A stretch of DNA of 64,000 nucleotides, from contig NZ_CP029425.2 of assembly GCF_002278135.3 (NCBI RefSeq), positions 6,548,001 through 6,612,000 on the forward strand, in the 5' to 3' direction. How positions within the stretch are numbered: the first letter of the stretch is position 1; every line of letters starts with the position of its first letter. The notes below the pieces were generated by a model, which made no database searches, had not been told where the DNA came from, and was given only the letters and a program-made list of their open reading frames with translations. Made by a program: the position numbers and the translations under genes. Below are positions 36,743-45,648 of the stretch, one piece after another. Source of the stretch: Bradyrhizobium ottawaense (GTDB lineage Bacteria; Pseudomonadota; Alphaproteobacteria; Rhizobiales; Xanthobacteraceae).

Positions 36743-37879
36743 ATGGCTCTTTCACGCAAGCTGCTTCTGCTGATCGCCGGCCTCGTCGTGGCCGGTGCGC
36801 CGGCGCGTGCTGCGGAGTTCTACACCGAGGATCTCCGTATCCCCATGGCGGAGGCCGGGCCACAGGGGCTGGAGGCCTTCCTGGTGCGCCCGGCCGGGAC
36901 GAAGCGCTATCCGCTGGCGCTGCTCAGCCACGGCTCGCCGCGCAGCTTCGACGACCGCGCGACGATGTCCGCGCATAAATATTACGGCATTGCGCTCGAA
37001 TACGCCCGGCGCGGCTTTGCCGCGCTGATCGTGATGCGGCGCGGCTACGGCACCTCGCCTGGCGGTCGCGTCGACAGCGTCGGCGGCTGCGCGAAAGCCG
37101 CTTACCTGCCTGCAGCCGCGGTCGCGGTTGCCGACTTGCGCGCCGCGATCGATGCGATGGCGCGCCGGACCGACATCACAACAACAGGCATGATCGCGGC
37201 CGGTCATTCCGCCGGCGGGCTCGCCACCGTCGCACTGACCGCGCAGGCACCGGCCGGTCTCGTCGCCGCGATCAACTTCGCGGGCGGCCGCGGCTCGCGC
37301 GACGACGACGACGTCTGCAATCCCGATGGGCTGGTGCAGGCCTTCGCCACCTTCGGCAAGACCTCGCGCGCGCCGATGCTGTGGGTCTATGCGACCAACG
37401 ATTCATATTTCGGCCCCGACCTCGCGCGCCGCCTCCATGACGGATTTCGCACCAGTGGTGGCAACGCAAAATTCATCGCGGCGCCGCCGTTCGGTGACGA
37501 CGGCCACTACCTCTATGCGGTGGCGAGCGGTGCGCAATGGACGCCCTATGTCGACGCCTTCCTGCGCGAGCGCGGCCTCCTCAGTCGCGATATCCTGAGC
37601 CCGCCCGACCCGCTGCCGCCGCCGCGCCAGCTCAACGAGGCCGCGCGGGCCGAGTTCGCGCGCTATCTCGCCAGCATGCTGCCGCACAAGGCTTTCGCGG
37701 TGTCGCCGAACGGCGGCTACGGCTGGCGTTCGGGACACATCACGGCCGACGACGCCCGGCGCGATTCGCTAGCGGCCTGCATGAAATGGTCGCCCACCTG
37801 CACGCTCTATGCGATCGACGACCGGCTGGCTGAACCTGCGCAAGCGACGTCCACCGATCAGAGCGCCCGCGCGCGCTAG
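36743..37879 (+). CDS. Exported alpha/beta-hydrolase (dienelactone hydrolase-like)
   Basis: 378 residues. Sec signal LLLLIAGLVVAGAPARAAEF (about 7-26). The hydrolase core includes LALLSHGSPR, RGYGTSPGGR, the nucleophile elbow AAGHSAGGLATVAL, and later acidic and His residues (WVYATNDSYF, FGDDGHYLY). It would hydrolyse an ester or peptide in the periplasm; the substrate is unknown. A C-terminal region with YGWRSGHITADDARRDSLAACMKWSPTCTLYAIDD resembles a small add-on module with two Cys, given here in outline. The start at 36743 gives the signal peptide directly. Confidence 0.83.
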   Translation: MALSRKLLLLIAGLVVAGAPARAAEFYTEDLRIPMAEAGPQGLEAFLVRPAGTKRYPLALLSHGSPRSFDDRATMSAHKYYGIALEYARRGFAALIVMRRGYGTSPGGRVDSVGGCAKAAYLPAAAVAVADLRAAIDAMARRTDITTTGMIAAGHSAGGLATVALTAQAPAGLVAAINFAGGRGSRDDDDVCNPDGLVQAFATFGKTSRAPMLWVYATNDSYFGPDLARRLHDGFRTSGGNAKFIAAPPFGDDGHYLYAVASGAQWTPYVDAFLRERGLLSRDILSPPDPLPPPRQLNEAARAEFARYLASMLPHKAFAVSPNGGYGWRSGHITADDARRDSLAACMKWSPTCTLYAIDDRLAEPAQATSTDQSARAR

Positions 37880-37929
37880 TCGCCGCAGCGGAGGCCGGTT
37901 TGTTAACTCCGGGGCTCTATGACGGACCG

Positions 37930-38730
37930 ATGCTGTGGGATCGGGCATACTCCAATCTCGGCGCGACGTGGAGACACGTGGCGGTCGTCCTGCTGTTGTC
38001 GGCCCCGATCTGCGCACAGGCTGGAGACGGCGATCTGGGCCGGCCGGACACGACGTCGGCGATCTCCAGGACGGAGCTCGGTGCCGGCGAAACGCCGTCA
38101 TCCCGGTCCATGATCCGGAAGATCATCGAGCGAGAAACCGCAAACACCAATTTGCCGGCCGATATCGCCGAAGCGGTCGTCTTCGTCGAAAGCGGCTACA
38201 ATTCGGCCGTCGTCGGCAGCGTCGGCGAGATCGGCCTGATGCAGGTGCGGCCCGAGACGGCCGCGATGCTGGGCTTCAAGGGCAGCGAGGCGGAACTCGC
38301 CGAACCCGACATCAACATCCATTATGGGGTGCTCTATCTCAGCCAGGCGTGGCGGCTGGCTGGCGGGGACATGTGCCGCGCGCTCATGAAGTATCGAGCA
38401 GGCCATGGCGAGGAAGCGATGACCGCGCGGTCGCAGGTCTATTGCAACCGCGCCCGTAACCGTCTTTCCGCCATGAATTCGAAGGCTCTTGAGACCGACG
38501 TTGCGGCCGCTCCGGATCCGGCGCCCCGGCCCACTTCCGCAGCACCTGCAGCAGCTCCGGCAAAACCGGCGAGCCGCCCGAAGATGGCGGCGCAGCCCAA
38601 AGCCGTCTATGCCCGCTATCGCCAAGGCACCGCAGCCGCCAGCCGCGCCTATTGGGCCGCGCACGAGGCCAGGGTCAGCCAGATCAAGGCTCGTATCGCA
38701 GCGCGATGGAAGCGCGTCGCATCGCGCTGA
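37930..38730 (+). CDS. Lytic transglycosylase, SLT family
   Basis: 266 residues from the ATG at 37930. A signal (VAVVLLLSAPICAQAGDG) is followed by an SLT domain (about 70-165). Catalytic Glu in VVFVESGYNSAVVGS, then GEIGLMQVRPETA and NIHYGVLYLSQ, then KYRAGHG. It cleaves peptidoglycan glycan strands to 1,6-anhydromuramyl ends. An Ala/Pro-rich linker leads to a basic tail. A TTG at 37900 has a strong GGAGG 5 nt upstream and could be the true start, lengthening the signal by 10 residues. Small enzymes of this type often open the wall for surface machines. Confidence 0.86.
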   Translation: MLWDRAYSNLGATWRHVAVVLLLSAPICAQAGDGDLGRPDTTSAISRTELGAGETPSSRSMIRKIIERETANTNLPADIAEAVVFVESGYNSAVVGSVGEIGLMQVRPETAAMLGFKGSEAELAEPDINIHYGVLYLSQAWRLAGGDMCRALMKYRAGHGEEAMTARSQVYCNRARNRLSAMNSKALETDVAAAPDPAPRPTSAAPAAAPAKPASRPKMAAQPKAVYARYRQGTAAASRAYWAAHEARVSQIKARIAARWKRVASR

Positions 38731-38740
38731 CAACAAGTGC

Positions 38741-39556
38741 CTATAGCCGCTCGCTAAGCGCGAGCTTGTAGCCGACGCCGGTGACGGTCGCGATCACGGG
38801 CGTACCGCTGCCGACGAGCTTGCGGCGCAGTCGCGCTACCAGCGCGTCGACCGTGCGGATGTCGACCTCGGCCTGGCGGTTGCTGACGACCTCGATCAGA
38901 TAGTCACGGCTGAGCGGCCGTCCGTCGGCGCCGACGAGCGCCGCGAGCAGGTCGAATTCGGCGCGCGTCAGCGCCACAGGCTTGCCGTCGCTGCCGAGCA
39001 ATTCACGCCGGGTGAGGTCGATGATCCAGTCGCCGAAGGCGATCGAATTGTGGTTGCGCGCCGCCTTGCGGTCGAGCGAGCGTCGCCGCAGCACGCTGCG
39101 TGCTCGCGCCAGCAGGTCGCGCAGATTGATCGGCTTGGTGACGTAGTGGTCGCCGGCGATCTCGAGGCCGAGGATGCGATCGACGTCGGTGTCGCGGCGC
39201 GTCACGAAGATGATGCCCGCGTTGCTGGTCGCCTGGATCTCCTTGGCGAGCTCGAAGCCGTCGCCATCGGGCAGTTGCACGTCCAGGAAGATGAGATCGG
39301 TTCGGGCGCGCAACGCCTGGCGGCACTCAGCGCAGGAACTGGCGCCGACCACGTCGAAATTGTTCTCGCTGAAATAGCCGACCAGCATGGTCCGCGTCAC
39401 CGGATCGTCCTCGACGACGATCAGCCGCTCGCGGCCGGCGGGACGCAACTCCTTAAGTGCGGAATCAACCACGGTCTTGGGTGTCCTGTGTGCCTGGGAC
39501 CCGACCTGGAAATTCAAGTCACCGCGCAATGCGCTGTCATGTGAACGGACATTCAC
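38741..39556 (-). CDS. OmpR-family response regulator (orphan)
   Basis: 271 residues. Receiver domain (about 43-160): acidic pair E49/D50 in VVEDDPVT, phospho-acceptor D92 in IFLDVQLPDGDGF, and K141 in YVTKPINL. The DNA-binding winged helix (about 170-268) has LTRAEFDLLAALV and IRTVDALVARLRRKL. No histidine kinase is adjacent. It starts with GTG at 39556; an internal GTG near residue 29 is possible since the first 40 residues are not part of the fold. It converges on the SLT gene with a 10-bp gap. Confidence 0.9.
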   Translation of the reverse strand: MNVRSHDSALRGDLNFQVGSQAHRTPKTVVDSALKELRPAGRERLIVVEDDPVTRTMLVGYFSENNFDVVGASSCAECRQALRARTDLIFLDVQLPDGDGFELAKEIQATSNAGIIFVTRRDTDVDRILGLEIAGDHYVTKPINLRDLLARARSVLRRRSLDRKAARNHNSIAFGDWIIDLTRRELLGSDGKPVALTRAEFDLLAALVGADGRPLSRDYLIEVVSNRQAEVDIRTVDALVARLRRKLVGSGTPVIATVTGVGYKLALSERL

Positions 39557-39769
39557 GACTTGTTCGAGCCCCCGAAATTGCCTGCCGGAATATTAGGCGC
39601 GTTGCGACGCGCAAACAATATTGCTCATGGTCTCTAGGGATTAAGTATGAATTGGCCCACAATTCTCATTCCGCGCATCATAGCGCAGGGCGGCCCCCGC
39701 AGGGGCCTTGCGCCGGCCCGTGCCGCCGATCCCTCACATTCGGCTTCGGACTCAACCGCCGGTTAACGT

Positions 39770-39796
39770 AAAAATGGCCTTCGGCTTCGGAAGGCC
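39770..39796 (-). terminator. Terminator-like hairpin facing leftwards
   Basis: On the minus strand GGCCTTC, 7-nt loop, GAAGGCC, A and then five T. It lies in the 294-bp space between the divergent regulator (39556) and acyltransferase (39851) genes, where no minus-strand gene ends. It could block antisense reading from the acyltransferase side. Confidence 0.45.
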
Positions 39797-39850
39797 CACC
39801 TGCGCCTCTATTGTCCCGCCCGCACAATGTGGAACCACGGAGCAGACGTG

Positions 39851-41008
39851 ATGCAGGGGCAGGCCCGGTTGGCTGCCGGTCGAACCGAGCAAGGCACGGC
39901 GCCGTTCGGCCGTTCGCACACGCTCGATGTCCTGCGCGGCCTCGCCATCGCCGGCGTGATGGCCATCCACGTCTCGCAGTCGTTTCCATCAAATATCCAC
40001 GCCGTCGACTACGCCTTCATGTGTGGCTGGACCGGCGTCAACGTGTTCTACTTCGTCAGCGCCATGACGATGTGCCTGATGTGGACGCAGCGTGTCGAAA
40101 CCAGTCCGACGCGGAAGTTCTATATCCGCCGCTTCCTGCGCATCGCGCCACTGTTCTGGCTCGCGATCCCGATCTACCTCGTCATCAACGGCACCGGGCC
40201 GAGCGACAACGCGCCTGGCGGCATCGGGCCAGCTCAAGTGATCCTCACCGCGACGTTCCTGCACGGCTTCTGGCCGGACAGCGTCAACAGCGTCGTGCCC
40301 GGCGACTGGTCGATCGCGGCCGAGATGACCTTCTATCTTGTCTTCCCGCTTCTGATCACCGCGTTCGGCTCGCGCCGCCATCTCTATCTCGCGCTGGCGA
40401 TCGTGCTGCATCTCGTCAATGTCTGCCTGTTCAAGCCGTGGGCCTTCGCCCTGTTCTCCGCCTATTACGGTCCCGGTCACGAAGCGTTCGTCTGGACCAC
40501 GCTGCACATCAGCTTCCTGAACCAGCTTCCGGTCTTCCTGGTCGGATGCGCGCTGTTCTTCGCGCTACGCGACGGGTTTGCCCGGTCGGACGCAGCGATC
40601 TACGCGGTCTTCATCGCGCTGTCCTTCGTCGCCAACCGCATAACCGGCTCGCACGAATTCAACTATCTCATGATCAACCTCGTGCTCGGCGCACTGGTTG
40701 CCGGCTGCATCAAGCTTGCGATCCGCTTCCAGCCGCTCGAGGCGGTCGGCCGCAATTCCTATTCGATGTACCTGTCGCACTTCGCGGTGATCTACGGCCT
40801 GCATCAGCTCTGGCCGTTCGCCGATGGACTGGTCTCGCTGCTCATCGCCTATGTCGTCACCGCCGCGCTGAGCTATCTCGTCGCGCGCGCGACCTGGCAT
40901 CTGGTCGAACGGCGCGCGCAGGATTTGGCGCACCGTCTGACATCGGCGGGATCGGACCGATCAATCCTCCCGCCGACCATCGCCGCCACTGCGGCCGGCA
41001 CGCGCTGA
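39851..41008 (+). CDS. Acyltransferase family 3 membrane protein
   Basis: 385 residues with about 10 membrane helices. HTLDVLRGLAIAGVMAIHVSQ carries the family His after helix 1. GVNVFYFVSAMTM and RRFLRIAPLFWLA are conserved loops, and YSMYLSHFAVIYGL closes the core. Such proteins O-acetylate or succinylate sugars of exported polysaccharides, using a cytosolic acyl-CoA. GGAG 8 nt before the ATG at 39851 sets the start. First of five such genes in the polysaccharide region. Confidence 0.88.
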   Translation: MQGQARLAAGRTEQGTAPFGRSHTLDVLRGLAIAGVMAIHVSQSFPSNIHAVDYAFMCGWTGVNVFYFVSAMTMCLMWTQRVETSPTRKFYIRRFLRIAPLFWLAIPIYLVINGTGPSDNAPGGIGPAQVILTATFLHGFWPDSVNSVVPGDWSIAAEMTFYLVFPLLITAFGSRRHLYLALAIVLHLVNVCLFKPWAFALFSAYYGPGHEAFVWTTLHISFLNQLPVFLVGCALFFALRDGFARSDAAIYAVFIALSFVANRITGSHEFNYLMINLVLGALVAGCIKLAIRFQPLEAVGRNSYSMYLSHFAVIYGLHQLWPFADGLVSLLIAYVVTAALSYLVARATWHLVERRAQDLAHRLTSAGSDRSILPPTIAATAAGTR

Positions 41009-41101
41009 ACGCCCCCGCTCCGTCCCTGCCGGCCCGATGCGGCTTGCTTCATTGCCGCCTTAAACTCTACTGTGGAGACACTTCACGCTGGAGTAGGCAC
41101 C

Positions 41102-41950
41102 ATGCAGGTCATACTGCTCGGCACCGGCGGCCCGCGGCCGGACCCGCGCCGCATGGCGACGACCACCCTGATCAGGCTCGGCGACGAGAATATCCTGTTC
41201 GACGCAGGCCGCGGCGTTGTGGTGCAGCTCAGCAAGGCCGGCGTTCCGCTCGGCGCGATCAACACGGTTTTTCTCACGCATCATCACTTCGACCACATCG
41301 GCGACCTCTACGATGTGATGCTGAATTCATGGATGCACGGACGCAAGGACGAGCTGCGCGTCTATGGACCGCCGGATACCGAGCGGCTCGTCGACACGCT
41401 GATCACGCAGGTCTACGACAAGGACATCACCTGGCGCGATAAGGGCGAGCCGGCCTTCGGCGGCTGGAAACCCGTGGTCGCGACGGACATCATACCAGGG
41501 CCCGTTCTCGACACCGGGCGCTGGAAGATCAGCGCCGAGCTGGTGTCGCATGGCGACGGCCTCGACATGCCGCCGGCCTTTCTCGCGCGATGGATGTGTC
41601 TCGGCTACCGCTTCGAAGCGGAGGGCAAGGTCATTGCAATTTCGGGCGACACGGTCCCCTGCCCCGGGCTCGAGCGGCTGGCTGAGGGAGCCGATTTGCT
41701 CGTCCAGTGCTGTTTTCTCGCAACGCCGGAGATCAACAACGAGCACCTCCGCCGCCTTGCGAAATTCACGATCGCCTGCGGCGACACCGTCGGCAAGGTT
41801 GCGGCCAAGGCCGGCGTCAAGAAGCTCGCGCTGACCCATCACCGGCCGCGCGCCGACGATGTCATGCTGAACGCGCTGCTTGCGGATGTCCGGCGGGATT
41901 ATGTGGGGCCGGTCGTGCTCGGCGAGGATCTCACGCGCATCGAGGTCTGA
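41102..41950 (+). CDS. Metallo-beta-lactamase-fold hydrolase (RNase Z-like)
   Basis: 282 residues. N-terminal MQVILLGTGGPRPDPRR, the metal motif TVFLTHHHFDHIGDL, a metal Asp in AISGDTVPC and a late His in ALTHHRPRADD: the ElaC/RNase Z-like pattern without the tRNA-binding exosite arm. It is probably a general phosphoesterase or arylsulfatase-like enzyme. GGAG 8 nt upstream fixes the ATG at 41102. It sits inside the polysaccharide region but shows no link to it in sequence. Confidence 0.86.
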   Translation: MQVILLGTGGPRPDPRRMATTTLIRLGDENILFDAGRGVVVQLSKAGVPLGAINTVFLTHHHFDHIGDLYDVMLNSWMHGRKDELRVYGPPDTERLVDTLITQVYDKDITWRDKGEPAFGGWKPVVATDIIPGPVLDTGRWKISAELVSHGDGLDMPPAFLARWMCLGYRFEAEGKVIAISGDTVPCPGLERLAEGADLLVQCCFLATPEINNEHLRRLAKFTIACGDTVGKVAAKAGVKKLALTHHRPRADDVMLNALLADVRRDYVGPVVLGEDLTRIEV

Positions 41951-41978
41951 GGGCCGACGATCGGTTCGCCCTTCGGCC

Positions 41979-42863
41979 TCAAGACGTTCCGACCTCGATC
42001 CGGAACGACAAGCGCTCTTCCGCACCCGGCGCGATATGCATCAGGCCCGGCTTGTCCGTGAATTCGCCGTCAAAGCCGGCGGGACTGGCATAGCCGCGCC
42101 AGGGCTCGATACAGAGGAACGGCGCGCCCGACGGTTTCGACCAGACGCCGAGCTCGCGAAAGCCGCGCCAGGACATTTTCAGCCAGGGGCTGGAGGACGC
42201 AGCATAGCGGACCGCGTTGCTGTCGATCCGGTCGAAGATGATGGCGTCATCGACGAACAGGGATTCGGACAAGGCGAGCTGATTACCCTTGACGGGACCA
42301 GGCTCCTCGGCCGCGCGCAGCAGCCCGCCATCAAGACGGCGGACGGGAGACGATTCCACCTTCGCAAAGGTCAGCGCGTAGTCCTCTTTCGCGCTCTCGG
42401 GCCGGAGGGGCCAATTGAAGGCGGGATGGCCGCCGATCGAAGCCGGCAATGTCTCCTTGCCGGTGTTGGCGATCGAAAGTGTCAGATCGAGGCCGGCGGC
42501 GTCGAGCGCATAGATTGCGGTCAGACGGAACGCGAACGGATAGAGCGCGCGGGTCGTCTCGCTGTCTTCGAGCACCAGCGTGCAGCGGCTTTCGCCGCGC
42601 TCCGCCCACGCAAAGCGGCTGTCGCGCGCAAAGCCATGCTGGGTCATCCGGTATGTCTTGCCCCGGTGCCGCAATTCGTCCCCGGCAAGGCGCCCCACGA
42701 TCGGAAACAGCAGCGGCGCATGGCGCGGCCATTCCGGCCCGGCCTGCCAGACGAACTCGGTGACATCGTCCTTCAACGAGCACAACTCGGCGCCGTGCGC
42801 CTTGACGGTCGCGGTCAACCCTCCGCTGCGGAGGGAGTGGGTATCGTCACTCATGGCGGACAT
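41979..42863 (-). CDS. Aldose 1-epimerase family protein
   Basis: 294 residues of the galactose-mutarotase-like fold. MTQHGFARDSRFAWAE and SIGGHPAFNWPL hold the catalytic His pair, and FLCIEPWRGYAS holds the Glu base. The LacX/YeaD-like length suggests a mutarotase for hexoses or hexose-6-phosphates. It converges with the MBL gene. The start is 42863, with a second ATG three codons in; neither has a strong ribosome site. Confidence 0.87.
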   Translation of the reverse strand: MSAMSDDTHSLRSGGLTATVKAHGAELCSLKDDVTEFVWQAGPEWPRHAPLLFPIVGRLAGDELRHRGKTYRMTQHGFARDSRFAWAERGESRCTLVLEDSETTRALYPFAFRLTAIYALDAAGLDLTLSIANTGKETLPASIGGHPAFNWPLRPESAKEDYALTFAKVESSPVRRLDGGLLRAAEEPGPVKGNQLALSESLFVDDAIIFDRIDSNAVRYAASSSPWLKMSWRGFRELGVWSKPSGAPFLCIEPWRGYASPAGFDGEFTDKPGLMHIAPGAEERLSFRIEVGTS

Positions 42864-43037
42864 CTACACCGCGACCTCGCACGCAGCAAGGCAGCGCCAG
42901 CCATGCAGGCAGAGCGCCTCCACTGTGCGAGGCTGCGTCATATTTCTGTACCTAACGGTTGCTCCTTTGCGGCTCGTCCTCCGCATTGCTTCGCCGCAAG
43001 GTCGGCCCGGACTCCGATCAACCAATGTGGTAGCCAA

Positions 43038-44141
43038 TTGAAATTCTTCATCAACGGCCGCTTTCTGTCGCAAAAGCTCACCGGCGTTCAGCGCTATGCC
43101 GCCGAGATCGTCAAGGCGATCGACGTGCTTCTGGCGTCGGAGCAAACTCCCGCCGCGCTGCGGAACGCAGACTGGCAGTTGCTGACGCCCGTGGATGCAA
43201 GCGAGCAGCTCCAACTGGAGCGAATCAAGATTCGCGCCGTCGGCCGGTTGCGCGGGCACGCCTGGGACCAAATCGACCTGGCGCGCGCCGCTGCGGGAGG
43301 CCGCTTGATCAGTCTCGCCAATTCCGGCCCCGTGTTCCATCGCGACCACATTGTGGTGATCCACGACGCACAGGTCTTTCGCCGGCCCGACTTCTTCAAC
43401 TGGCGCTATCTTGCAGTTCACCGAACCATGGGCCGGCTGCTCGCTCGGCACGCAAGCATCGCAACCGTATCGGCCTTTTCGCGCAAAGAGCTTGCCGAGG
43501 TGCTGAATCTGTCAGCAACGGCGATCCCGGTTTTCCCCAATAGCGCCGAACACTTCGCCAGGACGAACCCTGATCCCGACATCATTGCCCGGCTCGGCGT
43601 TCGGCCGCAGAAGTTCTTTCTTTATGTGGGCTCCAGAACCAAGAACAAGAATCTTTCGGTCGCGATCCGTGCCATCCAGCTGCTCGACCGGACTGACGTT
43701 CCTCTGGTCATCGTCGGCGGCGACAACAGCAAGGTCTTTCAGGACAATTCGGGCGAGGGCGCTGCCGGCCTGCTGCTCGCCGGGCGTCTGACGGACAGCG
43801 AGATCGCAGCGCTCTACGCGCATGCATCGGCATTTGTGTTTCCCTCGCTGTACGAGGGCTTCGGCGTGCCGCCGCTCGAAGCGATGATCTTCGGTTGCCC
43901 GGTCATCGCCTCGACGGCCGATGCCGTCGTGGAGACGTGTGCCGACGCCGCTGCGTATTTTGACGCCAATGATGCCGAATCGTTGAAGCAACTGATGCTC
44001 GAAAGATTGGCAATCGGCGCCATCTCCGATCAGGAGCGCCGGCGGCAGCAGGAACGCGTTGCGTTCTTTTCGTGGCAAAAGTCGGCGAAGTCGTTGCTCG
44101 ATCATCTCACACCATCGGCAAACGTTGCCAGCGCTGCTTGA
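43038..44141 (+). CDS. Glycosyltransferase family 4
   Basis: 367 residues. N-terminal KFFINGRFLSQKLTGVQRYA is typical of mannosyl/glucosyl-transferases in polysaccharide clusters. The donor-binding half has KFFLYVGSRTKNKNL, and VFPSLYEGFGVPPLEAMIFG carries the EGFGxxxLE motif of retaining GT4 enzymes. The cytosolic enzyme adds one sugar to the lipid-linked repeat unit. The start is a TTG at 43038; no ATG gives the conserved N-terminus. The long upstream frame to 41880 belongs to antisense regions. Confidence 0.88.
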   Translation: MKFFINGRFLSQKLTGVQRYAAEIVKAIDVLLASEQTPAALRNADWQLLTPVDASEQLQLERIKIRAVGRLRGHAWDQIDLARAAAGGRLISLANSGPVFHRDHIVVIHDAQVFRRPDFFNWRYLAVHRTMGRLLARHASIATVSAFSRKELAEVLNLSATAIPVFPNSAEHFARTNPDPDIIARLGVRPQKFFLYVGSRTKNKNLSVAIRAIQLLDRTDVPLVIVGGDNSKVFQDNSGEGAAGLLLAGRLTDSEIAALYAHASAFVFPSLYEGFGVPPLEAMIFGCPVIASTADAVVETCADAAAYFDANDAESLKQLMLERLAIGAISDQERRRQQERVAFFSWQKSAKSLLDHLTPSANVASAA

Positions 44142-44399
44142 AGTTCGATGCACTTCGCTTATCGCGCGCATCGGTTTTCGCACAAACAATTTGCAACTGG
44201 CTGCAACTCGCGCACGTGCGCTTGGTTCCACGAGAATTTTTCGTTTCTTCCATCGTGCGCACAAAGAGCTTGGCGCAACATCACCACATCGCTGCCCCAA
44301 TATCGCTACGTATTCGAGGAACTGTCTCTCGCACTAGCGAACTCAGAACAGGGATACAGGATGTCCGCCTCTCCAACGCGGCCCTACGGAAGGCAAACG

Positions 44400-45539
44400 A
44401 TGAAAGTGCTGCACATCGCCGAGACGATCCGGGGCGGGATTGCCAGCTACCTGAACGAGTTGCACCCACAGCAACAGGCGAGCTTCGGCGCCGGGAACGT
44501 GCACTACGTCGTGCCGTCGGATCATCGCCGCGATCTTCCGGCGATCGATGACAACCAGATTACGACGTTCGAACGATCCGGCCGCGGCATCGCCGGGCTA
44601 TTCCAGATGTTGCGCGCAAGCATGCAAGCGCTGGATGCCTTTCGTCCTGATGTCGTCCACCTGCACTCCTCGTTTGCGGGCCTCGTGCTGCGCCCGGCGC
44701 TGGCGGCCCGCTCCGACGGTCCGCGCGTCGTCTATTGCCCGCACGGCTGGGCGTTTTCGCGCGAGACCGGCCGCCTCAGTCATCTCGTGACGAAAGCGGC
44801 GGAGAACCTCCTTGCACGCACGTCGGACCGAATCATCTGCATCTCGAGCGACGAGTTCAACGAAGCCGTCCGCGCCGGAATTCCCGCCGAGCGCCTCACC
44901 CTCGTCCATAACGGCATCTCGAAGAGCCGCACACCGCAGCCTGTCGCGGCGGACTGGACCTCCAAAAAGGTCAAGGTGCTGTTCATCGGACGGCTGGACC
45001 GCCAGAAGGGCTTTGATCTCCTGATCGAGGCGGCACGCTCGCTCGAGGATGTGCTGGAGATCCGCATGATCGGCGCCTCCGTCGTCAACAAGTACGAAGG
45101 CCCTAGCGTCCCGTCCAACGTGTCCCTGCTGGGCTGGCTCGATCGCCCGACCATCGAGACCCAGCTCGAGGCCGCCGACCTCGTCGTGATCCCGTCACGA
45201 TGGGAGGCCTTCGGCCTCGTTGCCCTGGAAGCGATGCGCGCGGCCAAACCCATCCTGGCGTTCCGCAGCGGAGCATTGCCCGAGATCGTCGTCGATGGCG
45301 TGACCGGCGTGCTTTGCGAGCCCGTCGCGGTCCAGCCGCTCGTCGACGGTTTCCGGCGAGCACTCGATCTCGACCTCAAGGTGCTGGGACAACGCGGCTA
45401 CGACCGGTTCAAGCAGTTTTATGACGTTCAGAAGACGCATGGGCAATTGCAGCAGGTCTATGCCGAGCTGCTCCACGACGACCGGACACCGATCGACGCG
45501 AAGGCGGGGCTGCGGTCGGACCTCTCCAAGAATTTCTGA
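44400..45539 (+). CDS. Glycosyltransferase family 4
   Basis: 379 residues, GT-B fold. MKVLHIAETIRGGIASYLNEL starts the acceptor domain; VHLHSSFAGLVLRPA, VYCPHGWAFS and ICISSDEF follow. The donor domain has VLFIGRLDRQKGFDLLIEA and VIPSRWEAFGLVALEAMRA with the EAFGxxxLE signature. Similar to epimerase/GT pairs of EPS loci such as the WcaL/EpsD type. GGAAGG before the ATG at 44400 sets the start; an ATG 42 bp upstream is less likely. The 258 bp before it hold no gene. Confidence 0.9.
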   Translation: MKVLHIAETIRGGIASYLNELHPQQQASFGAGNVHYVVPSDHRRDLPAIDDNQITTFERSGRGIAGLFQMLRASMQALDAFRPDVVHLHSSFAGLVLRPALAARSDGPRVVYCPHGWAFSRETGRLSHLVTKAAENLLARTSDRIICISSDEFNEAVRAGIPAERLTLVHNGISKSRTPQPVAADWTSKKVKVLFIGRLDRQKGFDLLIEAARSLEDVLEIRMIGASVVNKYEGPSVPSNVSLLGWLDRPTIETQLEAADLVVIPSRWEAFGLVALEAMRAAKPILAFRSGALPEIVVDGVTGVLCEPVAVQPLVDGFRRALDLDLKVLGQRGYDRFKQFYDVQKTHGQLQQVYAELLHDDRTPIDAKAGLRSDLSKNF

Positions 45540-45648
45540 TGGCTCGACGTTCACACTTGCCGTCGCAGATACAGGAGATCGCGATGGCGATGTCATGGAC
45601 CGGACTGGGTGTCAGCGCGAACGCCGTCTCGCGAGCATGATCTAGCCG

